Of a DNA stretch of 37,199 bases, positions 27,701 through 34,575 are shown piece after piece. Within the stretch, counting starts at the first letter, position 1. Every line of letters starts with the position of its first letter. The position numbers and the translations under genes are program-made. The notes under the pieces are model-generated. The model did not search any database and was not told where the DNA came from. It saw only the letters and a list, made by a program, of their open reading frames with translations. Origin of the DNA: CAZNPH01 sp964574985 (lineage in GTDB: Bacteria; Bacteroidota; Bacteroidia; Bacteroidales; SM23-62); contig CAZNPH010000028.1 of the NCBI GenBank assembly GCA_964574985.1, positions 1 to 37,199 on the forward strand. The letters are read 5' to 3'.

Positions 27701-27718
27701 TCTCTGAAAACTTTTCAT
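24707..27718 (-). CDS. Outer-membrane beta-barrel receptor (OMP_b-brl_3 type) with Gly-rich insert
   Basis: A 1003-residue protein: signal (ILLLFTIPLLSQ), CarbopepD_reg-like domain (about 23-110, ISGSVQDMETGQPLMGAHVYL), plug (about 135-230, DLVGKLPGVVVEDGRVQAMG and VLVDGRPFFRNDPTAALRTLPAEVIDKIQIFD), and a long barrel (about 240-1003). The motif KLPGVVVE and the DKIQIFDKESEQAEFTGF block mark the OMP_b-brl_3 subfamily rather than SusC. Residues about 302-360 form a Gly/Arg/Met-rich insert with repeated GRPGGG and MMGGG units. Gly-rich inserts do occur in this subfamily. As the first gene of a four-gene operon it probably sets the transport job; its ligand is unknown. Confidence 0.88.
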   Translation of the reverse strand: MKSFQRFCMTGILLLFTIPLLSQTYSISGSVQDMETGQPLMGAHVYLLKGEDEMVRATISDGTGRFSLDRVSPGTYTLNLSHLGYKRFSGKVQVEDSGVEMGTVRLISASADIEEVRVKGNIPMAEQKKDTTQFNAEAFTTTPDATAEDLVGKLPGVVVEDGRVQAMGEDVQQVLVDGRPFFRNDPTAALRTLPAEVIDKIQIFDKESEQAEFTGFSDGVTQKAMNIITRASMSNGVFGKFSAGAGYEDDIVTGENGGTEDRIKYLGGGNINFFKGTRRITLVAQSNNINQQNFSTEDLLGVIASGSGTGSRGRGMTGGPGGRPGGGSGRPGGGMMGGGPMAGGRMEGGVFAGGMRGGRAGDVSEFMVGTQPGISTTHSVGLNYSDLWGEKMDVTGSYFFNFSDNHALEEINRLYTVGSDSGQVYREASDSESRNLNHRFNLRMEYNIDPSNAVLFQPRLTLQQNDGTSSFYGETADGRQLLNRIDNVSSSDLQATNFSNLLIYRHRFNKERRTLATGFITGYNRQSGERLLNSMTEYLTEPLYTDELDQNAVLLTEGWSLAGNLMYTEPAGQNGMLQLNYMVSWQQDDSEKETYDYYLPEQDYTRLDTLLSNNFSNYYITHRAGTGYMFRKNDFFFVGRVHLQSAHLRNNQVFPSEYEMDKTYRNILVSSIFRYGPSREKNIKVIYRTLTNPPSVSQLQEVVDNSNPVQLQTGNADLEQTYTHSAFIRLSSVNPGTSRVFFAMLNGNITSRYIGNSTFMAARDTVLENGYTVQKGTQVTRPVNLDGYRNIRSFVTCGVPVNALRSNLNFNLGYNYSRRPGLYNGILNYSLNNSFTAGLVISSNVSEFVDFTLSSRSGYNIITNTFNTGQDNNYFSQHTRLRFKGVTPNRGYLLESELTNRYTEGLSENYDQNNWIWSAAIGKKIFRNQLGEIKLGLFDILNQGQSIDRQVADIYVEDVENNVMQRYFMLSFVYNLRQFNGIEEDPGRDIRHRMMQMREEMKP

Positions 27719-27791
27719 GCGAACATATTTAAGTTAATCATTTAAATTTCAACATGTTATAATGTCAGCTCTAATACTTTGATTTTTTGTT

Positions 27792-27828
27792 GCCGGCCAC
27801 CCGCAGGCTGTCCACCTGCCTGGCCGGC
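27792..27828. repeat. Imperfect palindrome
   Basis: GCCGGCCA at 27792-27799 pairs with TGGCCGGC at 27821-27828. Inside it, GCAGG at 27803-27807 pairs with CCTGC at 27815-27819 around a seven-base loop. There is no T-run after it on the plus strand, so it is not a simple terminator in that direction. Confidence 0.7.
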
Positions 27829-27884
27829 GAACCCCCTTTTGTCTCCGAACGGCGGCTTGCTGCCAGATCGGTGATGGGGGTTTC
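27829..27884. other. Three-tier nested hairpin, possible structured RNA or terminator-like element
   Basis: AACCCCC (27830-27836) pairs with GGGGGTT (27876-27882). Inside this, CCGA (27845-27848) pairs with TCGG (27868-27871), and inside that GGCGG (27851-27855) pairs with CTGCC (27860-27864) around a CTTG loop, with one G-T pair. It directly abuts the preceding palindrome. Whether it is transcribed, and from which strand, cannot be told. Confidence 0.5.
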
Positions 27885-28026
27885 ACGCTGCAAGGCAGTA
27901 AATTGATCGTTTGCACAATTTGTTTTTAGACTGCGTGCTTCCTGAAAGGTTTAATGCGTGGTAAGGGAAAAATACGATTGTTGAAAAGGCCATCAGGAGG
28001 ATGGTGGAAGACCTGTGATATTTACC

Positions 28027-28034
28027 TATCTTTA
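28027..28034 (+). promoter_or_regulatory. Candidate -7 element of the stand-alone receptor gene
   Basis: TATCTTTA is the same octamer found upstream of the GH2 gene (17332-17339), at nearly the same distance from the start codon (46 and 47 bases). This supports it as a variant of the TAnnTTTG element. No clear TTTG lies at the usual upstream spacing. Confidence 0.35.
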
Positions 28035-28072
28035 AAAACCCTTAACAGGTTGGGAAATAAAATTATGTTGAT

Positions 28073-29986
28073 ATGAAATATATATCACTACTTGCGTTGC
28101 TTGCCATTTTTGCAAGCGGTTTTTCCCAGGAAAGGGACAGTTTGTTTTATTACACCCTGGAGGGGGTAACCATTACTTCCACCCGGAACAAGAAATTACT
28201 GGAGAAAACCCCGGAGATCATGCAAGTGATCACCTCCCGTGAGATCGGGACCATGAATGCCGGCTCCACCGGTGAAATACTGGAGTACCTGACCGGGGTG
28301 AATGTGGAAAGCGGCACGGGAAGCGGCTTCCCTCAGAGGAGCGTGATCAGTCTGGACGGGTTCCCTGCCAAGTACAGTCTGGTCATGGTCGACGGCATAC
28401 GCCTGCTGACCGAGCACATTCACAGCGGGCAGAACATTGACATGATCCCTCCGGAAAATATCGAAAGGATCGAGATAATCAAAGGTACCGCTTCTTCCCA
28501 GTACGGAAGCGATGCCATGGGCGGGATCATCAACATCATCACCAAAAAGCCCTCGGACAGGACGGAGTCTTCCCTGAACCTTACGGGGGCCAGTTATGAA
28601 ACATACAATACCACCCTGTCGGTCCGCACACCGGTGAATGAAAAGCTCAGTGTTTCGATTTCCGAGAATTACAGGCAATCGGCGGGAGTTCCCCTGATAG
28701 ACCCGAGTCACAGGATCGGCAACATGGGGTATACCAAATTTACTTCCATGAACACCATCGACTGGCAATTCAGTGATCGCTCCTCGCTGCGGGCCAATAT
28801 GTTTTATGTGCAGAACAGTATGGAATTCCGCAATGATGATGTGTATGGCAAAATGTTCATGCCTTCGCTGGATTTCAGGCATGCCTTCAATGAAAAGCTG
28901 GATGTGGTCACCCGGTTGAAATATACCCATTGGGAAGCCGAACAGAGCAATGAAAAAAACCGGTTGCTGAATCCCGAGGTTTTCTTCGGATGGGATGTTG
29001 CCTCCGACCACAAACTGACCATGGGCGGGGAATACAGGCATATGAACTTTACCAGAAGCGCCGTGTCGGAGCATGACCAGCATGCTTTCGGTTTATTCCT
29101 GCAGGATGAGATCGAACTGGACAGGTTGTCACTGCTTGCCGCCCTGCGGTATGACCGGGTGGAACAGATCGATCCGGTGATCTCACCCAAGGTATCCGTG
29201 ATGTACCGTGTTTTTGACAGGATGCGGATCAGGGCATCACTGGGCAGGGGATTCCATGCACCCACCGTTCAGGAGCTTTATGAAAAAGGATACGGTCACG
29301 GGGGCAGGGCCTACCGGTTCGGGAACCCGGATCTGCAACCCGAATACAGCATGACCACCACCGCAAGCATCGAATATGCTCCGGTAAGGAATTTACAGTT
29401 ATTCGCGTATGGTTATTACAACACCATCCGCAACATGATCACCCCGGTGTACAAAGGGGTCTGGGAGGAGAATCCGGACACCAGCACGGTCATTGACAAG
29501 TGGGTGCGCACCAATATCCATGAAGCGGAGATATATGGATTCGAGGTCGCCTTCAGGTACAGGATGGGAAGTCACCTTGTGATCGAAAGCGGATACAACC
29601 ACATTGAAAACAAAAACAAATCCACCGGCGGTCAGTTGCCTTATTATCCGGGCTGGTCGTTTTATTCGAAACTGACCGGCCATTATAACCTGTGGCCGGA
29701 ACACCGTTCCTCGTTTTTTGTCAGTTTCAAGGCAACCATGGACCGCAGTGTATGGAACTGGAAACCGGCCGATCCGGCGGACTATGACAATCAGGAGGGG
29801 CTCACCACGGCGCTGAAAGATTATCAGTTGCTGAACGCCGGCGTGAATCTGGGGATCAGCAGGCATCTGGATCTGAATCTGGGCGTTGACAATATCCTGG
29901 GCCAGGACATCGAACGTCTGGATGACCTTCTGACCATAATCGACGGGGAACCTGTTTGCAGGATTGGCTGCCTGATCAGGTTTTAA
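28073..29986 (+). CDS. TonB-dependent receptor (BtuB/siderophore-receptor type)
   Basis: A 637-residue outer-membrane receptor without the carboxypeptidase-like domain. The signal MKYISLLALLAIFASGFSQ is followed by the plug (about 25-165: LEGVTITSTRNKKLLEKTPE, GEILEYLTGVNVESG, SLDGFPAKYSLVMVDGIRL, NIERIEIIKGTASSQYGSDAMGGIINIITKKP) and a 22-strand-type barrel with GRGFHAPTVQELYE, ending in CLIRF. The layout fits BtuB, colicin I or haem/siderophore receptors, which take up vitamin B12 or iron complexes. No transporter, lipoprotein or regulator gene is adjacent to narrow this. It stands alone between the intergenic repeats and a hairpin terminator. Confidence 0.92.
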   Translation: MKYISLLALLAIFASGFSQERDSLFYYTLEGVTITSTRNKKLLEKTPEIMQVITSREIGTMNAGSTGEILEYLTGVNVESGTGSGFPQRSVISLDGFPAKYSLVMVDGIRLLTEHIHSGQNIDMIPPENIERIEIIKGTASSQYGSDAMGGIINIITKKPSDRTESSLNLTGASYETYNTTLSVRTPVNEKLSVSISENYRQSAGVPLIDPSHRIGNMGYTKFTSMNTIDWQFSDRSSLRANMFYVQNSMEFRNDDVYGKMFMPSLDFRHAFNEKLDVVTRLKYTHWEAEQSNEKNRLLNPEVFFGWDVASDHKLTMGGEYRHMNFTRSAVSEHDQHAFGLFLQDEIELDRLSLLAALRYDRVEQIDPVISPKVSVMYRVFDRMRIRASLGRGFHAPTVQELYEKGYGHGGRAYRFGNPDLQPEYSMTTTASIEYAPVRNLQLFAYGYYNTIRNMITPVYKGVWEENPDTSTVIDKWVRTNIHEAEIYGFEVAFRYRMGSHLVIESGYNHIENKNKSTGGQLPYYPGWSFYSKLTGHYNLWPEHRSSFFVSFKATMDRSVWNWKPADPADYDNQEGLTTALKDYQLLNAGVNLGISRHLDLNLGVDNILGQDIERLDDLLTIIDGEPVCRIGCLIRF

Positions 29987-30011
29987 AGGGTTAAATGGTA
30001 CTATTCGATCA

Positions 30012-30054
30012 AAAAGTGGTATTCCTGGAAACAGATCATGCAGGGACCACTTTT
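30012..30054. terminator. Strong hairpin terminator after the receptor gene
   Basis: AAAAGTGG (30012-30019) pairs with CCACTTTT (30047-30054), and inside it TTCCTG pairs with CAGGGA around a 13-base loop. The stem is A-rich on the left and ends in TTTT on the right, so it could stop transcription from either side. It begins 26 bases after the receptor stop. Confidence 0.75.
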
Positions 30055-30128
30055 ATGATTAGGTTGATGACCGGTGCTGTATTTTTGTCCGAAGGGATGT
30101 GGAAATTTATTTGCGGACAGACTTTGCC

Positions 30129-30221
30129 ATGTGGCTGGGCAGTCTGTTCCTGCTGATCAAGGGAGCGGGCAAATGGTCACCGGACCTGTTATTTTATTTG
30201 AGAGAAAGGAAAGTTGACTGA
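30129..30221 (+). CDS. Possible small protein overlapping the CPBP gene start
   Basis: A frame starting at ATG 30129 (30 residues, MWLGSLFLLIKGAGKWSPDL at its start) ends at TGA 30219-30221 and overlaps the CPBP protease start at 30214. The same frame is open upstream to 30063. The N-terminal half is hydrophobic enough for one membrane segment. It may be a coupled leader peptide, or the tail of a decayed gene. I do not recognise a family. Confidence 0.25.
   Translation: MWLGSLFLLIKGAGKWSPDLLFYLRERKVD
30201..30212 (+). promoter_or_regulatory. Ribosome-binding site that decides a TTG start
   Basis: The purine run AGAGAAAGGAAAG ends directly before TTG at 30214. No ATG occurs in this frame until well inside the membrane protein, so this site supports TTG as the start codon. 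Confidence 0.5.
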
Positions 30222-30888
30222 ACTGAATACATTTGTTTTGAAAGCATCCGGCAAAAAAATCCGGCTGGGCATCGAATTCGTTTTGCTTTTTTTCGGCATT
30301 CCCACATTCCTGTATTTTGATTCCACCCTGATACACCCCGGAACCTTGCTGGTCCCTGTTTTTCTCTTACTCCTGATATATTTCCGGAGAAAGAAAAGCA
30401 TTGCTTTGAGGGACTTTATCCGGTTGAATCTATCCGGCAAATTGATACGGAACAATGTGTTGGTTGTTTTGTTTGCAGGATTTTTCCTGTCCGTACTGGT
30501 TATGTTGACTGAACCGGAGGAGTTGTTTAACCTTCCCCGGGGGAATCTGCTGGTATGGCTTGCAATGTGTATTTTTTATCCTGTTTTTTCTGCCTATATC
30601 CAGGAAGTGGTCTTCAGGTTGTTCCTGTTTGAGCGATACGGGTCCTTGTTCAGGAAGAGGTTGTATATAATCCTGGCCAGCGGAATCTCTTTCAGCTTTG
30701 TCCACATTGTCTACTACAGTCCGATTTCCATGATCCTGACATTGATTGCCGGTTTGTATCTTGCCTGGATCTATGAGAAAACAAAAAGTGTCCTTTTTAC
30801 TGCTATTTTGCACGGGGCATTCGGAATGCTGGTTTTCACGGTCGGACTGGGTCATCATTTCTGGCTTGATATGTATAAGTGGTTATAG
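30214..30888 (+). CDS. CPBP-family intramembrane metalloprotease
   Basis: A 224-residue membrane protein with about six hydrophobic segments. Family motifs are QEVVFR (Gln130, Glu131, Arg135) in place of the usual EExxxR, FSFVH (Phe160, His164) for FxxxH, and His200 in LHGAFG. CPBP (Abi/Rce1-like) proteases process prenylated or peptide substrates in eukaryotes and serve in bacteriocin self-immunity or unknown roles in bacteria. The first Glu of motif 1 is replaced by Gln, so activity is uncertain. The TTG start is backed by a purine-rich site. The next gene remnant begins ten bases later. Confidence 0.82.
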   Translation: MTELNTFVLKASGKKIRLGIEFVLLFFGIPTFLYFDSTLIHPGTLLVPVFLLLLIYFRRKKSIALRDFIRLNLSGKLIRNNVLVVLFAGFFLSVLVMLTEPEELFNLPRGNLLVWLAMCIFYPVFSAYIQEVVFRLFLFERYGSLFRKRLYIILASGISFSFVHIVYYSPISMILTLIAGLYLAWIYEKTKSVLFTAILHGAFGMLVFTVGLGHHFWLDMYKWL

Positions 30889-30897
30889 ATTTTATCA

Positions 30898-31278
30898 ATG
30901 AAAAAAACATTATGGTTGGGCTTATTTGTTTTGCTGATCACCGGTTGCCGGTGGCACGGGCAGGACATGCAGGATTATTTTGTGGCAGGGGTTTCAGAAC
31001 CCGTGATCTGCCTGAACGGGATCTGAAAATTTTTGGGAGCCGGAAGGATCCGGGGCAGACTGGCGGCCGAAGATGACAGACTGAACCTTTTTGTGAATGG
31101 CCGGCTGGATTATGTGAACCTGAGCCGGGGTAATTATCAACGGAATATCAGGTTGAAGGAAAATTACCGGTTCAGGGTGCAAATTGCAATTGACATTGTT
31201 ATCTTAACATCCGGCATTGCTTTTTTCCCTGTTGTATTTAATAGCCGCCCGGATACTGTAATGCCTTTATCAGAGTGA
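30898..31278 (+). pseudogene. Small lipoprotein gene interrupted by an in-frame stop
   Basis: The ATG at 30898 gives a lipoprotein signal MKKTLWLGLFVLLITGC (Cys17), then 25 residues to a TGA at 31024-31026. The same frame resumes directly after the stop and stays open to 31278 (KFLGAGRIRGRLAAEDDRL ... LNLFVNGRLDYVNLSRGNY), with protein-like composition. The simplest reading is one gene of about 126 codons broken by a nonsense mutation. Alternatives are a true 42-residue lipoprotein, or a sequencing error. I do not recognise the family. Confidence 0.5.
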
Positions 31279-31681
31279 AGGAAGAATAAAAAAAGGACAG
31301 CTACGTCTACGTTGACAAGAAAAGTGTTGACAGGAATGGAAAGAGTTCTTTGACAATATCAGACAGAAAGAAAGGCCAACGCGCATGAGGTTTTTATTTG
31401 ATTTTCGCCAGCGCACAGCAAGCACAGTGCGCCTCGAAGTAAGAGGACATATATACGTTCTTTGACATGCTTTCAATGAGATGGTGGGAGACCCACCGGA
31501 GGCGGCTTACAGGAGCAGCCTTCAAACCGCTTTATGGTGCTTTAGCCAAAGCTTTGCAAAAGAGCTTGCTTTTCCTATTCACAGACTATGCAATAATTTC
31601 GAATTTTTGTATAGAGTTCAAGAATATCTAAATCTTTCTATGATATTCCTATATTTGTATACTGACTTGAATCTTGAAAAT
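31279..31681. other. Non-coding boundary region with repeats and hairpins
   Basis: About 400 bases without a convincing gene separate the GC-richer core from the lower-GC module. GTTCTTTGACA occurs at 31345-31355 and 31457-31467; TTGACA occurs four times (31312, 31327, 31350, 31462). CTACGT is doubled at 31301-31312. Hairpins include GCGCAC/GTGCGC (31411-31432) and GGTGGG-AGA-CCCACC. A frame open upstream of the small regulator (from 31481) is not a convincing extension, because a good start and promoter lie at its 3' part. The region may hold integration or regulator-binding sites. Confidence 0.5.
31650..31657 (+). promoter_or_regulatory. Candidate -7 element of the restriction-modification operon
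   Basis: TATATTTG matches TAnnTTTG exactly and ends 24 bases before the regulator ATG at 31682. No TTTG is found at the usual -33 spacing, so the promoter may depend on an activator, which would fit a controlled restriction system. Confidence 0.45.
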
Positions 31682-31897
31682 ATGACCAAACTGGGTTTAT
31701 ATCTTATTAAAAAATCTGTAAACAAAGCTGCCGTTTCGCGAAGGACAGATATTAGTACTTCGCGATTGAGTGAATTGACACTTAACGACAAAACCAAATT
31801 GAGAGCGGACGAACTCTATTTGATTGCATTGGCTATTGATGTGGATCCTTGTGAGATATTGAAAGAAGTTTGTGGGCATCTGGAATTAGCAGAATAA
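31682..31897 (+). CDS. Small XRE-family HTH regulator
   Basis: A 71-residue protein made almost wholly of an XRE/Cro-type helix-turn-helix: KSVNKAAVSRRTDISTSRLS with the turn and recognition helix, then LRADELYLIALAIDVDPCEIL as the final helices. The ATG at 31682 was chosen because the HTH fills the whole product and TATATTTG lies just upstream; the longer in-frame extension from 31481 has no matching fold. It stands 16 bases before radC and heads the island. Small XRE proteins often act as controllers of restriction-modification operons, which is a plausible role here, though unproven. Confidence 0.8.
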   Translation: MTKLGLYLIKKSVNKAAVSRRTDISTSRLSELTLNDKTKLRADELYLIALAIDVDPCEILKEVCGHLELAE

Positions 31898-31913
31898 TTA
31901 TTCCAATGAAGAT

Positions 31914-32651
31914 ATGGTTAAGAAAAAAATAAAAAATAATGGAATAAAAAACTGGCCAAAAGATGACCGGCCAAGAGAAAAGCTTCTACGATATGGAGAA
32001 CAATCGTTGAGCAACACGGAATTATTAGCGATTCTCATAAGAACCGGCATTCCAAACAAGGGAGCATTTGATATTTCCCGTGAATTGCTACAAAAATTTG
32101 AAACATTGCGATCAATCAACGCAATCGAAATTTCGGAACTACGGAAAATAAACGGATTAAGTAACGCCAAAATTTGTCAGATAAAAGCAGCTATCGAACT
32201 TGGAAAGCGCTTAATGAGCGAGGAGAAATCATTACAAGGCACGATTAAATCTTCCATACAACTGGCAGAAGTATTAACGCCTTTGATGCGAGACCTGACC
32301 AAAGAAGCCTTTAAAATGGTATTGCTAAATAAGCGTAATCAGGTTTCAAATATTATTGACGTTGCTCAGGGGACTATTGACCGTGTTTCCCCTTCTGTAC
32401 GGGAAATATTGCAAATAGCACTGAGCAATCATGCTCCTGCTATTTTATTAGCACATAACCACCCTTCCGGTGATGTAACGCCCAGCGAACAAGATAAAAT
32501 CTTGACACGAGACTTGATCATTGCGGCAAGTTCAATGGAACTGTGTGTGTTTGACCATGTCATTATTGGAGAAAACAGCTATTACAGCTTTGCAGATGAA
32601 GGGCTGATTGAAAAATACGAAATGCAAACAGTAAATAATTTTGAACTGTAA
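31914..32651 (+). CDS. radC: RadC-family JAB-domain protein
   Basis: A full-length 245-residue RadC. The N-terminal helix-hairpin-helix-like part (about 30-100, RPREKLLRYGEQSLSNTELLAILIRTG) precedes the JAB/MPN domain with the metal motif AHNHPSGDVTPSEQD and FDHVIIGENSYYSFADEGLI. RadC was once tied to DNA repair, but its true activity is not settled; copies are common in mobile elements and next to defence genes. It is four bases from the mod start, so it is probably co-transcribed with the type III system. It may be a passenger of the island or a maintenance function. Confidence 0.93.
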   Translation: MVKKKIKNNGIKNWPKDDRPREKLLRYGEQSLSNTELLAILIRTGIPNKGAFDISRELLQKFETLRSINAIEISELRKINGLSNAKICQIKAAIELGKRLMSEEKSLQGTIKSSIQLAEVLTPLMRDLTKEAFKMVLLNKRNQVSNIIDVAQGTIDRVSPSVREILQIALSNHAPAILLAHNHPSGDVTPSEQDKILTRDLIIAASSMELCVFDHVIIGENSYYSFADEGLIEKYEMQTVNNFEL

Positions 32652-32655
32652 AAAC

Positions 32656-34575
32656 ATGACGAAGATATCTCAAAAACACCGTGATCGAATCATAGAAATC
32701 CTTTCCAACGGATCAGAACTGCCTCTTGATTATAAGAATGTGCTGTTCCCCCCGGAGAAGAAGGAATATGAATTGGTCTATGAAGGAAAAGAGCGGGAAG
32801 AAGATATTATTGCCGATACCATGGCTGTTCCTTTACAGCCGATCAAAACTTTTGGAGAAAACAGAAAAGACTGGACGAACAAATTGATATTTGGTGATAA
32901 CCTGCAAGCCATGAAAGCATTACTGGATGACCCTAATGTCAAAGGTAAAGTAAAGATGATATATATTGATCCTCCTTTCGCCACAAAACATGATTTCAAA
33001 GGCAGTCAAGATCAGAAGGCCTATCAGGATAAAATAGCAGGAGCAAGATTTGTCGAATTTATACGGAAAAGACTAATTCTATTCCGGGAATTATTGGATG
33101 ATCAAGGCTCTATATATGTACACCTTGATCAAAGAAAAGGGCATTATATTAAAGCTATTATGGATGAAGTCTTCGGAGAAAATAATTTCCTAAATGATAT
33201 TTCTTGGTGTTACAAGGAGCGCGAAATGTCAAAGACCCAGTGGAATGAAAAGCACGATCATATCTTATTTTATCGAAAGAAAAGTGGCCAAACCTTCAAC
33301 TGGCAAAGTGTTACAATGGAATATTCTGAAGGTTCAAAGAAAAAATATTCTTTGAAGGACGAGAATGGCAGATTATTCCAAATAAGGGGAAAAGGCGGTG
33401 ATTACACTGGTAAGCAACAATTACCACTTGAAGTTGAGAAAAAGCATCCGGAATTAGTCTACAGAGATTACTGGGATGAAAAGGTGGGAGTTTTAGCAAG
33501 AGATTGGTGGGCAGATATTCCTTTTGTAAATAGAGCTGGCGCTGAACGAACAAATTATCCAACACAAAAACCGGAAGGTTTGCTTGAAAGAATCATTAAT
33601 GCTTCCTCCAACAAAGGGGATATTGTATTTGATGCTTTTGCTGGATCCGGCACTACACTTGCTGTTGCAGAAAAATTAGGTAGAAAGTGGATTGGTATAG
33701 ATTGTGGCAAACTAGCCATCTATACAATTCAGAAACGACTGCTCAACCTTAAAAGAGAGATCGGCAATACGGGAAAAACACTGAAGACAAAAGCATTTAC
33801 TGTATATAATGCCGGACTATATGATTTTTCAAAACTCAAGAAATTACTATGGAAAGACTGGCGGTTATTTGCCTTGCATTTATTTAATTGCAGGGATAAA
33901 AAACATACGGTTAGCGGTGTTGAATTAGATGGATCCAAGGGCAATTCAGATGTTTTGGTTTTCAATTATCAGCAACAAGGAGGTGTTGCATTGGATTATG
34001 GGTTTATTGATGATTTGCATTCCATGCTTGGCAACAAAACAAGCAAGGAGTTTTTTATTATTGCTCCTGCTGCCAGCGTTACATTTCTTGAAAACTACAT
34101 AGACAAAGGAGACATCCGGTATTACATTCTGAGAATCCCCTATTCCATCATCAATGAACTACACACACGGGAATTTGAAGCGATACAACAACCGATTGAT
34201 GAGAGCCAGGTGAATGAAACCGTAGATGCTGTGGGATTTGATTTTATCCGTCCTCCAAAGGTGGAGTGTGATTACAAGAAAAAGAAAGATGCTGCAATAA
34301 TCAAGATCAATAAATTCAAAAGTGAAGCCATGCTTAAGGGAGCCAGTCAATTGGCAAGCCGGGAATCACTCTCTTTTGTGATGGTTGATTTTGATTATGA
34401 TGACAAAGAGCAAGTATTTGATCTTGACAAAACAATTTATGCCAGCGAGATAGAAATGAACAACTGGGAAATTCACTTGCCACTAAAATCAATTAAGGAT
34501 AAAATGATGGTCATTTACCTTGACATCTATGGCAACGAATACCGGGAAATAAAAACGAAAGCAGATTTTAAATAA
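32656..34575 (+). CDS. mod: Type III restriction-modification system, modification methylase (Mod)
   Basis: A 639-residue N6-adenine DNA methyltransferase of the beta-group order: motif IV DPPF (residues 105-108, IDPPFATKHDF) comes before motif I (DAFAGSGTT, residues 326-334, with GRKWIGIDC after it). The stretch between them (about 110-320) contains the target-recognition part, and the long C-terminal region (about 345-639) is typical of Mod. Mod recognises an asymmetric site and methylates one strand; Res cleaves only with it. ATG 32656 follows the radC stop by four bases; a TTG frame start at 32641 lies inside radC and was not used. The res gene starts directly after the stop. No phase-variable repeat tract was seen. 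Confidence 0.93.
   Translation: MTKISQKHRDRIIEILSNGSELPLDYKNVLFPPEKKEYELVYEGKEREEDIIADTMAVPLQPIKTFGENRKDWTNKLIFGDNLQAMKALLDDPNVKGKVKMIYIDPPFATKHDFKGSQDQKAYQDKIAGARFVEFIRKRLILFRELLDDQGSIYVHLDQRKGHYIKAIMDEVFGENNFLNDISWCYKEREMSKTQWNEKHDHILFYRKKSGQTFNWQSVTMEYSEGSKKKYSLKDENGRLFQIRGKGGDYTGKQQLPLEVEKKHPELVYRDYWDEKVGVLARDWWADIPFVNRAGAERTNYPTQKPEGLLERIINASSNKGDIVFDAFAGSGTTLAVAEKLGRKWIGIDCGKLAIYTIQKRLLNLKREIGNTGKTLKTKAFTVYNAGLYDFSKLKKLLWKDWRLFALHLFNCRDKKHTVSGVELDGSKGNSDVLVFNYQQQGGVALDYGFIDDLHSMLGNKTSKEFFIIAPAASVTFLENYIDKGDIRYYILRIPYSIINELHTREFEAIQQPIDESQVNETVDAVGFDFIRPPKVECDYKKKKDAAIIKINKFKSEAMLKGASQLASRESLSFVMVDFDYDDKEQVFDLDKTIYASEIEMNNWEIHLPLKSIKDKMMVIYLDIYGNEYREIKTKADFK

Larger units (their letters stand above)
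27719..28072. other. Intergenic region with two inverted-repeat structures
   Basis: The 354 bases between two divergent receptor genes hold no convincing coding frame. An imperfect palindrome, GCCGGCCA(CCC)GCAGG ... CCTGC(C)TGGCCGGC, covers 27792-27828. A nested structure follows at 27829-27884. TATCTTTA at 28027-28034 lies 46 bases before the downstream receptor start and resembles a -7 element; no good -33 was seen. The leftward operon has no obvious TAnnTTTG in its first 60 upstream bases. Confidence 0.6.

Noticed and set aside
31301..31312. Tandem CTACGT repeat as a possible CRISPR or satellite start
   Set aside because: Only two six-base copies; no spaced repeats anywhere in the window resemble a CRISPR array.
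31481..31681. In-frame extension that would lengthen the XRE protein by 67 residues
   Set aside because: The extension crosses the hairpin row and a candidate promoter, has no fold, and the short form is a complete HTH.
32656..34575. Phase-variable repeat tract in mod
   Set aside because: Type III mod genes sometimes carry them, but no run of short tandem repeats was seen in this gene.
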